64,000 bases of DNA from VMDJ01 sp038146785 (GTDB lineage Bacteria > Pseudomonadota > Gammaproteobacteria > Chromatiales > Chromatiaceae). The notes beneath the pieces were generated by a model. That model made no database searches and was not told the origin of the DNA. It was given only the letters and a program-made list of their open reading frames with translations. The stretch is from contig JAYQSI010000009.1 in NCBI GenBank assembly GCA_038146785.1, forward strand, positions 16,675 through 80,674, read 5' to 3'. Positions 8,908 through 17,504 of the stretch are shown piece by piece (the first letter of the stretch is position 1; each line of letters starts with the position of its first letter). The translations under genes and the position numbers were made by a program.

Positions 8908-9513
8908 ATGATGCTAACTTACATTGACTTTGCTGATCGAGTTTCCGCTTGGTTTGGAAAAACTTTTGGCTGGCTCATTATGTTCATGGCTTTTGGTACT
9001 GGCTATGAAGTGCTTGTCCGTTACGGTTTTAACGCACCGACCACTTGGGCATTCGACATGTCGTACATATGCTATGGCACGCTTTTTATGATGAGTGGGG
9101 CTTATACATTATCGAGGGATGGTCATGTTCGCGGTGATTTTATCTACCGCCTCTGGAAACCCAAGACGCAAGCCAAAGTTGAGCTTGTTTTATACCTTTT
9201 ATTTTTCTTTCCTGGTGTACTTGCCTTAATACTTTCTGGGTGGAAATACGCTTCAAGATCTTGGGGTTACCTCGAGGTGAGTGTTAATAGCCCGGTGAGT
9301 ATTCCGATATTCCAATTTAAAACGATCATTGTGATCGCGGGTGTTTTGTTATTCATTCAAGGTATAGCTCAGGTATTTCGTGCCATTCACTGCATGAAAA
9401 CTGGCGAGTGGTTGCTCGCAGCAGAAGACGTTGAAGAAACTGAGGTTCAGTTGCTTCGTGAACAAGAAGAAGCTGCAGCTGAAGCAGCTAAACGCGCTCA
9501 ACAGGGGAGCTAA
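8908..9513 (+). CDS. dctQ: TRAP transporter small membrane subunit
   Basis: DctQ-type subunit with four predicted membrane helices (about residues 14-34, 48-66, 88-110, 134-152). It includes the segment YGFNAPTTWAFDMSYICYG typical of the family, and ends in a charged, Glu/Ala-rich tail (EEAAAEAAKRAQQ). It is 201 residues, at the larger end of the family. It pairs with the DctM subunit that starts four bases after its stop. The ATG at 8908 is followed by a second in-frame ATG at 8911, and either could be used; GAAGGTGTTGGC precedes them. Confidence 0.9.
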   Translation: MMLTYIDFADRVSAWFGKTFGWLIMFMAFGTGYEVLVRYGFNAPTTWAFDMSYICYGTLFMMSGAYTLSRDGHVRGDFIYRLWKPKTQAKVELVLYLLFFFPGVLALILSGWKYASRSWGYLEVSVNSPVSIPIFQFKTIIVIAGVLLFIQGIAQVFRAIHCMKTGEWLLAAEDVEETEVQLLREQEEAAAEAAKRAQQGS

Positions 9514-9516
9514 GTC

Positions 9517-10938
9517 ATGTCAGATCCAGTTGTAGCGCTCTTGATGCTAGGTTTGTTTCTAGTTTTCATAATGATGGGATTCCCGGTTGCCTTCACCTTG
9601 ATGGCGATGGGTATCGGTTTTGGTTATTACGCCTATTTTGATGTAGATCGTATGTGGCGCACATATGACCGATTGATTCGTAAAGGCGTAGAAGATGATG
9701 GTCAATTATCTGCCGCCTACTTTGATGGTTTCTTTAACAATCAAATTTTCGACCTGTTTGTTAACCAGACCTTCTCGGTTATGGCGAATGATGTACTCAC
9801 TGCGGTACCGCTATTCCTCTTTATGGGTTATGTGGTCGAGCGTTCAAACATCGTAGCCAAGCTTTTCCATACCTTGTACATCGCAACACGACGTGTGCCA
9901 GGCTCAATGGCGGTAGCGGCACTGATTACCTGTACCTTGTTTGCAACCGCAACCGGTATCGTGGGTGCGGTAGTGACATTGATGGGCTTGTTGGCATTGC
10001 CAGCGATGCTCAAAGCTAAGTACGACACAAGCTTAGCGTCGGGTGTTATCTGTGCAGGTGGTACCTTGGGTATCTTGATTCCACCATCGATCATGCTCAT
10101 CGTTTATGCAGCAGCTTCTAACGTTTCTATCGTTAAGTTGTATGCAGGTGCATTGTTTCCTGGCTTGTTGTTAGCAAGCCTTTACATGATCTATGTAATT
10201 GTTAGAGCACTATTAAGACCCAGTGATTGTCCAAAGCCTACACAAGAAGATATTGGCAGTATCACCACTTCTGAGATCTTTATTCAGCTAGTGACCTCTG
10301 TTTTCCCGCTCGCATTTTTGATTCTTGCGGTTTTGGGTTCTATTCTGTTCGGGTTAGCAACACCATCTGAAGCGGCTTCAATGGGTGCTCTAGGTGGCTT
10401 GCTTCTAACCTTCATTTATAGAGCATTCACATGGCAGCGTTTGCGCGAGTCGGTGTATTTGACCGCTAGAACAACAGCCATGGTGTGCTGGCTCTTTGTG
10501 GGTTCTTGGACCTTCTCATCAGTCTTCTCATACCTTGGCGGCGAGCACATCATCAGTGAGTTCGTCACTGGCTTAGATATCTCACCAATCACCTTCCTAA
10601 TTTTGGCTCAGATCATCATATTTATTTTGGGATGGCCATTGGAGTGGTCTGAGATCATTATCATCTTTATCCCAATCTTCCTGCCACTGTTGGCGCACTT
10701 TGGTATCGATCCGTTGTTCTTTGGCATCTTGGTCGCCTTGAACTTACAGACATCCTTCTTGACGCCGCCGATGGCGATGTCCGCTTACTACCTGAAAGGG
10801 GTGGCACCTAAAACGGTTATGTTGTCTCAAATCTTCAAAGGTAACTATCCATTCTTGGCGATGGTGGTGTTGGCAATGGTGATTTTGTATGTCTTCCCAG
10901 ACATCGTTTTCTGGTTGCCTAATGCGGTATATGGCTAA
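9517..10938 (+). CDS. dctM: TRAP transporter large membrane subunit
   Basis: DctM-type permease of the ion-transporter superfamily, 473 residues with about twelve hydrophobic segments. Family motifs include VMANDVLTAVPLFLFMGYVV, GGTLGILIPPSIMLIVYAAA and FGLATPSEAASMGALGGL. Between the first and second helices it has an insertion (YDRLIRKGVEDDGQLSAAYF) seen in the TakP/mannitol-chloroaromatic branch. It uses a sodium or proton gradient to import the ligand delivered by DctP. The stop abuts the amidase start (last base shared), implying that the amidase is part of the same operon and probably acts on the imported compound. Confidence 0.92.
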   Translation: MSDPVVALLMLGLFLVFIMMGFPVAFTLMAMGIGFGYYAYFDVDRMWRTYDRLIRKGVEDDGQLSAAYFDGFFNNQIFDLFVNQTFSVMANDVLTAVPLFLFMGYVVERSNIVAKLFHTLYIATRRVPGSMAVAALITCTLFATATGIVGAVVTLMGLLALPAMLKAKYDTSLASGVICAGGTLGILIPPSIMLIVYAAASNVSIVKLYAGALFPGLLLASLYMIYVIVRALLRPSDCPKPTQEDIGSITTSEIFIQLVTSVFPLAFLILAVLGSILFGLATPSEAASMGALGGLLLTFIYRAFTWQRLRESVYLTARTTAMVCWLFVGSWTFSSVFSYLGGEHIISEFVTGLDISPITFLILAQIIIFILGWPLEWSEIIIIFIPIFLPLLAHFGIDPLFFGILVALNLQTSFLTPPMAMSAYYLKGVAPKTVMLSQIFKGNYPFLAMVVLAMVILYVFPDIVFWLPNAVYG

Positions 10939-12281
10939 TGGGTAATGAGCAGTTAACTCAGATCGACGCCTTTACACTGCGTGAAGAAATCGCGACCGGT
11001 CGTCAGTCAGTGGCTGATGTGTTGGAAGCGAGTCTGCAGCAGATCGGTGTGACTGAAGAGTCTGTGCAGGCGTGGGAGTTCTTAGATGAGCAACACGCCC
11101 GTGGGCAAGCTGGCGCCTTAGCGGCTTATCGAGATAGTGGTCGAGCTTTAGGTTCCTTGCACGGTATTCCAGTCGGTATCAAAGACATTTTTGATACGGC
11201 AGATCAGCCAACTAAAAATGGCAATGTTTTAGATAGCGCACGGCAAACAGAGAAAGATGCCACCGTAGTGGCACGTTTACGTGCGGCGGGCGCCTTGATC
11301 ATGGGTAAAACAGTTACCGCTGAGTGTGCTTATTTAGCACCAGGTAAAACCCGTAATCCTTTTAATCCCGAACATACACCAGGTGGTTCGTCGTCTGGTT
11401 CTGCGGCAGCGGTGGCTGCGGGTATGGTGCCTTGTGCAATAGGCACTCAAACCGGTGGATCGATTATCCGTCCTGCGGCTTATTGCGGTGTGATTGGCTT
11501 TAAACCGACGTTTGGGTTGTTGCCTCGCACGGGTGTACTGCGTTGTTCACCCCATCTCGATACGGTAGGTACTTTCTCGCGCTCTTTAGAAGATGCCGCC
11601 TTGTTGGTTGATGCGATGGCGGGCTTTGATGGTATGGATCCAGATGTGGCTCCTATGGCGCCACCACGCTTGCTAGAAACACTTCAAGAGACAGCGCCAG
11701 TTAAGCCTCAGTTTGCCTTTGTCAAAACCTCGGCTTGGGCTGATGTCGACCAAGATACGGCTGATGGCTTTGCTGAGTTAGCGGATGCTTTGGGTGACTC
11801 GTGTGATGAGATGACCTTGCCATCGATCTTTGATGAAGCGCCAGTGATGCATCGCCGCATTATGTTGGCAGAGATGGCGCATAACCTGCGTCCTTACTAT
11901 GACCGTGGCGCCGACAAGCTTTCACCAGAAACACGTGCTGCAGTAGAAGAGGGTCGTGAGATTAGCGCGACCGATTACCTTTCGGCGCTGACATGGCGTG
12001 ACACCTTGTATGCCGGTCTCGAAGAGATCTTTGATCGCTATGACGCGATTCTTACCCCAGCTGCAACCAGTGCAGCACCAAAGGGTTTAGAGAGTACCGG
12101 TACAGCAGCGTGTAATGTGTTGTGGTCGTTAACCGGGGTGCCAGCGGTGACCTTGCCTTTGTTGAGTGATTCACAAGGCTTGCCGGTTGGCGTGCAGTTG
12201 ATTGATCGACGTCATGCGGATGGTCGTTTGTTGCGTACCGCGCGTTGGTTGGAAAATTATTTAGCGAATCTTGAAGGCTAA
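10938..12281 (+). CDS. Amidase signature family hydrolase
   Basis: Hydrolyses an amide bond, with the Ser-cisSer-Lys triad. The catalytic Lys is in GIPVGIKDIFDT (near residue 80), and the two Ser are in GGSSSGSAAAVAAG and GTQTGGSIIRPAAYCG. It is 447 residues. It resembles the amidase/AtzF/GatA superfamily, but the neighbouring genes exclude a GatCAB role. Its start shares a base with the dctM stop, so it should act on something brought in by the TRAP transporter, such as an amide or ureido derivative of a short carboxylate. The substrate is not readable from sequence. Confidence 0.88.
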   Translation: MGNEQLTQIDAFTLREEIATGRQSVADVLEASLQQIGVTEESVQAWEFLDEQHARGQAGALAAYRDSGRALGSLHGIPVGIKDIFDTADQPTKNGNVLDSARQTEKDATVVARLRAAGALIMGKTVTAECAYLAPGKTRNPFNPEHTPGGSSSGSAAAVAAGMVPCAIGTQTGGSIIRPAAYCGVIGFKPTFGLLPRTGVLRCSPHLDTVGTFSRSLEDAALLVDAMAGFDGMDPDVAPMAPPRLLETLQETAPVKPQFAFVKTSAWADVDQDTADGFAELADALGDSCDEMTLPSIFDEAPVMHRRIMLAEMAHNLRPYYDRGADKLSPETRAAVEEGREISATDYLSALTWRDTLYAGLEEIFDRYDAILTPAATSAAPKGLESTGTAACNVLWSLTGVPAVTLPLLSDSQGLPVGVQLIDRRHADGRLLRTARWLENYLANLEG

Positions 12282-12303
12282 TGCTTAGCCGAGGCGTAAT
12301 GAA

Positions 12304-12474
12304 ATGATTGATAAGATTTTAGCTTTTAGCGCACTAGCTTTATTAGTTGCCTTCTTGGGTGTGGTGCCATTTATCATGACCGAGGTCGATATCGATCTGA
12401 TTATTGTGATCGTGATCGTTTGTTTGATGGCAATCTATGATTTTTGGTCGAGCTTTAACGAAAAGTCTAAATGA
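12304..12474 (+). CDS. Small two-helix membrane protein
   Basis: A 56-residue ORF starting MIDKILAFSALALL. Two hydrophobic stretches (about residues 5-25 and 29-46) end in a short charged tail (SSFNEKSK). It starts 22 bases after the amidase, on the same strand, and ends at the base next to the 3' end of the opposing GlcG-like gene. There is a weak ribosome site (GAGGCG near 12291). I do not recognise the family. Position suggests a fifth gene of the TRAP-amidase operon. It is supported by a clean hydrophobicity pattern and tight packing only. Confidence 0.55.
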   Translation: MIDKILAFSALALLVAFLGVVPFIMTEVDIDLIIVIVIVCLMAIYDFWSSFNEKSK

Positions 12475-12894
12475 CTATTTAGCAAAAAAGTGATCAAGCC
12501 CCGCCTGCGCACATTGCATGTCTTGTTCTGGGGTTCCTGAGCTAACGCCAATACCACCGATGACATCACCATCAACCATCACTGGCAATCCGCCACCAAC
12601 AATACAAAAACGCCCATCAAAGGCTGTGTGTAAACCAAAGGCGAGATTGCCGGGTACGCATGCGGCGTTATATTCGTGGGTGCCTTTGCGTGAGATAGCC
12701 GCGGTCATCGATTTGTTTTGCGACAAGATCACACTAGCGACTTTAGCGCCATCCATGCGATCGAAAGCGACTAAGTTGCCTGACTCGTCAGTAATGGCGA
12801 TGCACATCGGAACACCCATGGCGATGGACTCTTGTTTGGCGCCCTCAATCAATTTTTTAGCATCGTTGAGATCAAGTCGTTTGATATTCAGCAT
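12475..12894 (-). CDS. GlcG/HbpS-family heme-binding-like protein
   Basis: A 139-residue DUF336/HbpS-type protein. The family pattern is visible: ALNDAKKLIEGA-like N-terminal helix, VPMCIAITDESGNLVAFDRM, then VGGGLPVMVDGDVIGGIGVS and a C-terminal helix with EQDMQCAQAGLDHF. GlcG homologues lie in glycolate operons and other members bind heme; the true role is unclear. It is divergent from the tartronate-semialdehyde-reductase-like gene, with only 20 bases between the start codons, so the two probably share a regulatory region. Its 3' end abuts the small membrane protein gene. Confidence 0.85.
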   Translation of the reverse strand: MLNIKRLDLNDAKKLIEGAKQESIAMGVPMCIAITDESGNLVAFDRMDGAKVASVILSQNKSMTAAISRKGTHEYNAACVPGNLAFGLHTAFDGRFCIVGGGLPVMVDGDVIGGIGVSSGTPEQDMQCAQAGLDHFFAK

Positions 12895-12914
12895 GATGTC
12901 TCGAGTGTCCTGTA

Positions 12915-13811
12915 ATGACGAATAACAATGATTCTAGACCCTTGGCAGGGTGGCGCATAGGTTTTATCGGTCTTGGCCTGATGGGTAAGCCAATGTGTCT
13001 TAATCTTTTAAGCGCAGGGGCAGAGTTATGTGTGTTTAATCGTAGTGCTGCTGCGATTGATGAGATTAAAAATGCGCAGGTCACTGTGATGTCTGATCCT
13101 GCCGCAGTGGCTGCTGAGGTTGATCTGGTGATCTTGATGCTGGCGGATACGCCAGCGGTAGAGCAGGTGCTTTTTGCTGAGCGCGGCGTGGCACAAGGTG
13201 TTCATGCCAATAGCTTGATTGTTGATATGGGTACTACGGCAACCTTGGCGACCCGTGATTTTGCTCATCGTTTAGCAGAGAAGGGTGCTCGCTATATTGA
13301 TGCGCCGGTCTCTGGCGGTCAGATAGGTGCAAAAGAAGCGACCTTATCCATCATGGCCGGTGGTGAGGCAGCGGATATTGATGCTGTGATGCCTGTATTT
13401 GAGGCGATGGGGCGTTTAGTCACGCATGTCGGGCCTGTGAGCTCAGGGCAGGTGACTAAAGCGGTTAATCAAGTGATTGTTGGGCTAACCATTGGTGCTG
13501 TCTCAGAAGCGCTAGCCGTGGCTAAAAAGGCGGGTGTGGATCTCGAGAAAGCGCAACAAGCGCTGATGGGTGGTCATGCGTCATCGCGTATCTTGCAAGA
13601 ACACGGCACCCGTATGATTAATCAGACTTTTGAGCCGGGTGGCAAAGTGGTGACTCAAGCAAAAGACATGCAGCAAGCGTTAGATCTCGCAGCTGAGCTC
13701 GGTGTTGAGTTGCCAGCAACGGCATTAAATTTGACGCTTTACAAACACTTAATTGAAAACGGGTTAGGTGCGCTCGACCATAGTGCACTTTACAAATATT
13801 ACGACCAATAA
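12915..13811 (+). CDS. 2-hydroxy-3-oxopropionate (tartronate semialdehyde) reductase family
   Basis: NAD(P)-dependent beta-hydroxyacid dehydrogenase of 298 residues. It has the N-terminal Rossmann motif GFIGLGLMGKPMCLNLL, the substrate motif DAPVSGGQIGAKEATLSIMA, and the catalytic Lys in TKAVNQVIVG. By resemblance it fits GarR/GlxR, which reduces tartronate semialdehyde to D-glycerate, but 3-hydroxyisobutyrate dehydrogenase or a related activity cannot be excluded. It is followed after 15 bases by the peroxiredoxin fusion. Together with the upstream hydroxypyruvate/glyoxylate reductase-like gene it points to glyoxylate-derived C3 metabolism. Confidence 0.85.
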   Translation: MTNNNDSRPLAGWRIGFIGLGLMGKPMCLNLLSAGAELCVFNRSAAAIDEIKNAQVTVMSDPAAVAAEVDLVILMLADTPAVEQVLFAERGVAQGVHANSLIVDMGTTATLATRDFAHRLAEKGARYIDAPVSGGQIGAKEATLSIMAGGEAADIDAVMPVFEAMGRLVTHVGPVSSGQVTKAVNQVIVGLTIGAVSEALAVAKKAGVDLEKAQQALMGGHASSRILQEHGTRMINQTFEPGGKVVTQAKDMQQALDLAAELGVELPATALNLTLYKHLIENGLGALDHSALYKYYDQ

Positions 13812-13826
13812 TTTTAGGAGAGAACA

Positions 13827-14558
13827 ATGACGGCATTAGACGCAGGACAAGCAGTTCCGAATGTCACCTTTAAGGTAAGAGCAGATACCGATTGGGTGGA
13901 TGTGACCAGTGATGATCTTTTTAAAGGCAAAACAGTAGTCGTATTTGCGCTGCCAGGTGCGTATACGCCGACCTGTTCGTCAACTCACGTGCCTCGCTAT
14001 AACAAGCTTGCTGGCGCACTAAAAGCCCATGGTGTGGATGACATCATTTGTTTGTCGGTTAACGATGGCTTTGTCATGGATGAGTGGAAAGAACATCAAG
14101 GTGCTGATCACATCCGTTTTATTCCTGACGGTAATGTTGAGTTTACGCGTGGCATGGGGATGGAGATCGATCTATCTGCAGTGGGTTTTGGTGAGCGTTC
14201 TAAGCGTTATTCAATGTTGGTTAAAGATGGCGTTATCGAGAAGCTGTTTATGGAAACAGCAGCGCCAGGTGCCCCTCTAGAAGCCTCTGATGCCGATACC
14301 ATGTTGGCTTACATAGCACCGAATGCTCAAAAGCCGGCTGATGTGGCGATTCTTACCAAGAAGGGTTGTCCATTCTGCGCCAAGGCAAAAGCGTTATTAA
14401 ACGATGCCCAGATGGATTATGACGAGCTGGTATTGAATCAAGATATCCCAGAGTCGAGTATTCGAGCACTCACGGGTCAATCAACTTTTCCGCAGGTGTT
14501 TATTGATGGCAAACACATCGGTGGATGCGATGATCTCGAGGCGCATTTAGCCAAGTAA
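13827..14558 (+). CDS. Peroxiredoxin-glutaredoxin fusion (hybrid Prx5/Grx)
   Basis: Reduces hydroperoxides with glutathione, using its own glutaredoxin domain as the reductant relay. The Prx5 domain covers about residues 1-165, with the peroxidatic Cys in GAYTPTCSSTHVPRY. The glutaredoxin domain covers about 172-243, with the CPFC dithiol in KKGCPFCAKAKALL and TFPQVFIDGKHIGGCDDL. It is 243 residues, matching the Haemophilus-type hybrid. It has a strong ribosome site (TAGGAGAG) before the ATG. It is followed by a strong terminator shared with the convergent ppc gene. Confidence 0.95.
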   Translation: MTALDAGQAVPNVTFKVRADTDWVDVTSDDLFKGKTVVVFALPGAYTPTCSSTHVPRYNKLAGALKAHGVDDIICLSVNDGFVMDEWKEHQGADHIRFIPDGNVEFTRGMGMEIDLSAVGFGERSKRYSMLVKDGVIEKLFMETAAPGAPLEASDADTMLAYIAPNAQKPADVAILTKKGCPFCAKAKALLNDAQMDYDELVLNQDIPESSIRALTGQSTFPQVFIDGKHIGGCDDLEAHLAK

Positions 14559-14563
14559 AAAAG

Positions 14564-14602
14564 AACCGGCACCTAGTTTTACAATTAGGTGCCGGTTTTT
14601 TA
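14564..14602 (+). terminator. Bidirectional terminator between the Prx-Grx gene and ppc
   Basis: A perfect 12-bp stem (AACCGGCACCTA and its complement) with a 10-base loop, followed by T on the plus strand and preceded by A on it, so it can serve both convergent genes. Confidence 0.9.
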
Positions 14603-17422
14603 TTAGCCGGTATTTCGCATGCCGGCTGCGATAGCGTTGATACTGCGTAGCAATGGATCGAGTTGTCGCTCACGTTCATCTTCATCTTGTTCTTGATCGC
14701 GATAACGGCGAATCAAGGCCAGCTGAATATGGTTGAGAGGGTCGAGATAGGGCTCTCGACGACTCAAGGAACGTTTCAATAGATCATTGTCATCTAAGAG
14801 TTCATCAAGCTCAGCGATTTTTAAGATCCACTCAGTACAGCGTTGATACTCTTCAGTAATCAGTGCATAGATCGCATCAGCTTCTTCTTGGTTTTGCATT
14901 AAGTCTGCATATTCGCGAGCAATATCCATATCCGATTTGAATAAAGCCATCTGCGTGTTACTGAGCAAGTTGCGGAAGAACGGCCACTTTTTATAAAGGC
15001 GGCGTAGTTCATCCAGTCGTTGCTTTGATTTGCCGGCATAGGCTTCAAGCGCAATGCCTAGACCATACCAAGCAGGTAGGGTGTGGCGAGACTGTGCCCA
15101 ACCAAAGACCCATGCAATGGCGCGAACCGAGTATTTCGAAAGGTCACCTTTTTTACGGTGCGATGGGCGCGAGCCAATATTCAACATGCCAATCTCAGAG
15201 ACCGGTGTTGCTTCGTAGAAGTAATCGATAAAGCCTTTCACATCTTCGGTGAGCGTACGGTAGTGCTTCTCACCTTGAAGTTGTAGTTGCTCCATGACTT
15301 TCGCGTATAGCTTTTCATCTGGCTTGGTTTTTTCGACTAAGTTACGGCTTGCCTGAATAAGACCGGTCAAACCCATGGTGAGTTCGAACACGGCGGTTTC
15401 GGGATTACTGTACTTATACGACAGCACTTCACCTTGCTCGGTGAACTTAATCTGACCGAGTACAGTGCCAGCCGGTTGAGATGTGATCGCTTGGTGAGTA
15501 GGGCCGCCGCCACGACCAATGGTGCCGCCTCGACCATGGAAGAGGCGAATGCGAATGCCACGCTCTTTACCAAGCGCAATAACTTTTTGCTGCGCTTGAT
15601 ATAGGGTCCACACGGAAGCGACGATACCGCCATCTTTGGCAGAGTCTGAGTAACCGAGCATGACCTCTTGCAGCGTTGAATGCGCCTTGAGGAGCTTGCG
15701 ATAGACCGGGTCGTCTAGCAATTGAGTCATTACAGGCTCAATGTGTGACAGGTCGGTAATGGTTTCAAACAAAGGCGATACGCCAATGTTGCAGAAGGTT
15801 TTACCTTTGGCTTGGCCAACCAGTCCTGACAAGCTCGCAAGGAACATCACATGCATCACATCAGAGGCATGATGAGCCATCGAGATGACATAACGACCAA
15901 TGACCATTGGGCTGACGCACTGTTGCATCTCGGCAACGACGTCAAACACGCTAAGTACTTCACGCGACATCTCAGATAGCTTTTTGCGATCGAAGCTAAG
16001 GTCGCCTTTCAGCGTGAGCTCGCCCATCAGTTTTAGTTTGGCTTCTTCATTAAGCTCGGCGTAGTTATCTTCAATGCCGGCCGCCTTGAGTACCTCAGCA
16101 ACGGTATCCGAATGAACATTCGATTCTTGGCGAATATCTAGGCGCGCCAGATAGAAACCAAAGGTTTTGGCTAAACGGATTAGATCCAGTAGGTTCTCGT
16201 TAGCAAGATCATGATCACCATGGCTAGCCAATGAGTCGCGCATCAGGTTGAGGTCGCGAATGAATTCATCTTCTGCACGATAGCCAGGAGCATTCATGTC
16301 AGGAGCGCCGCCTTCTAAGCGCGTTTCAGTTCGCGCAATGGCTTGGGTCAGGCGTAATGCCATGACATACAACTTGCGACGGTAAGGTTCTTCAGGAAAG
16401 CGTGCAGACCAATCGCTATCAAATTGTGCGCGATATTCCTCATCACTTTCTAAGCTGCTCGCAAACGCAGGTGAAGGACTGCAGAAATGCATCGATTGAG
16501 TGAGTTCGCCAATTAGCTCGTTCACTTTCTTTAAGTAGAAACGCAAGATGGTCGATTGCTGAATGAGTACGGCTTTAAGTGTGGTGTCAGATGTCACATT
16601 CGGATTGCCATCACGGTCACCACCAATCCATGAGCCGAAGCGTAATAGAGTAGGTAGGTCGATACGGGTGTAATCCGGATGATCGCCATACACACGGTCG
16701 ATACCATCTGCTAAGCGGCGATACACAATCGGTACAGCTTCAAACAAACTTTCGTTGTAGTGGTGCAGGCCCATGCGCACTTCATGGATAACATCCGGTT
16801 TTGCTGGACGCATCTCGTCGGTTTTCCACAAGGCTTGCATGCGGTTTTTCAGCTCACGCTCGCGACGTTGTTTGTGGTTGACCAATACCTCAGGCATATC
16901 GAGTTGTTCGTTGGCTTCAAAGATACGGCGTAGCTGTAACAAGATAGCGCGACGCTTCGATTCGGTTGGGTGAGCGGTGAATACCGGCATGTAACGCACA
17001 TCATCAAGCAGGTCTTGCAGTTGATCAGGCGTGATACCAGCTGAGCGTAGGTCACGTAAGCAATGGTCAAACGAGCCTTGCCATAACGGCTGACCAGACG
17101 CTGCAATCTGACGACGCTGACGGTGCTGGAAACTTTCTTCGGCGATATTCACCACTTGGAAATAGGTGCTGAATGCGCGAATGATCGGACGGAGCGCATC
17201 TGGCGATAACTTATCGATCATTTTCTTCAGGCGATCGAGCTTGTTGCTATCGGGTTTGCCGCGTAACTGGATAAAGCCTTTACGCAATCGCTCGACATTA
17301 TGCAGGACGTCTTCGCCAGCTTGAGAGGCGATGATCTCGCCAAGCATTTGGCCAAGACGCTTAACGCGTGTGCGCAACACTTTGTCGCGTTTATTACACG
17401 CTTCCGTGAATGAATCTGACAT
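14603..17422 (-). CDS. ppc: Phosphoenolpyruvate carboxylase
   Basis: Adds bicarbonate to PEP to give oxaloacetate, replenishing the TCA cycle. It is a full-length 939-residue protein. Signature motifs are present: VFTAHPTESKRR, GSWIGGDRDGNPNVT, VMLGYSDSAKDGG, FHGRGGTIGRGGGPTH (glycine-rich catalytic loop), and the invariant C-terminal MRNTG. It is divergent from pgi, with 82 bases between the starts. That gap holds an inverted repeat (GTTAG...CTAAC) around a TATACT hexamer near 17464-17484 that may be the shared control region. Confidence 0.97.
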   Translation of the reverse strand: MSDSFTEACNKRDKVLRTRVKRLGQMLGEIIASQAGEDVLHNVERLRKGFIQLRGKPDSNKLDRLKKMIDKLSPDALRPIIRAFSTYFQVVNIAEESFQHRQRRQIAASGQPLWQGSFDHCLRDLRSAGITPDQLQDLLDDVRYMPVFTAHPTESKRRAILLQLRRIFEANEQLDMPEVLVNHKQRRERELKNRMQALWKTDEMRPAKPDVIHEVRMGLHHYNESLFEAVPIVYRRLADGIDRVYGDHPDYTRIDLPTLLRFGSWIGGDRDGNPNVTSDTTLKAVLIQQSTILRFYLKKVNELIGELTQSMHFCSPSPAFASSLESDEEYRAQFDSDWSARFPEEPYRRKLYVMALRLTQAIARTETRLEGGAPDMNAPGYRAEDEFIRDLNLMRDSLASHGDHDLANENLLDLIRLAKTFGFYLARLDIRQESNVHSDTVAEVLKAAGIEDNYAELNEEAKLKLMGELTLKGDLSFDRKKLSEMSREVLSVFDVVAEMQQCVSPMVIGRYVISMAHHASDVMHVMFLASLSGLVGQAKGKTFCNIGVSPLFETITDLSHIEPVMTQLLDDPVYRKLLKAHSTLQEVMLGYSDSAKDGGIVASVWTLYQAQQKVIALGKERGIRIRLFHGRGGTIGRGGGPTHQAITSQPAGTVLGQIKFTEQGEVLSYKYSNPETAVFELTMGLTGLIQASRNLVEKTKPDEKLYAKVMEQLQLQGEKHYRTLTEDVKGFIDYFYEATPVSEIGMLNIGSRPSHRKKGDLSKYSVRAIAWVFGWAQSRHTLPAWYGLGIALEAYAGKSKQRLDELRRLYKKWPFFRNLLSNTQMALFKSDMDIAREYADLMQNQEEADAIYALITEEYQRCTEWILKIAELDELLDDNDLLKRSLSRREPYLDPLNHIQLALIRRYRDQEQDEDERERQLDPLLRSINAIAAGMRNTG

Positions 17423-17504
17423 GAAGGGGTCCTTCAGGAAAAAATCGAGTAAATTCTGATTGTTAGTTATACTAGGTTGCTAACAGGGATGCGATAATAA
17501 CTCG

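Noticed and set aside
12518..12925. Plus-strand ORF of 135 codons over the GlcG-like gene
   Set aside because: The minus strand has clear family motifs; this frame shows none and has no ribosome site.
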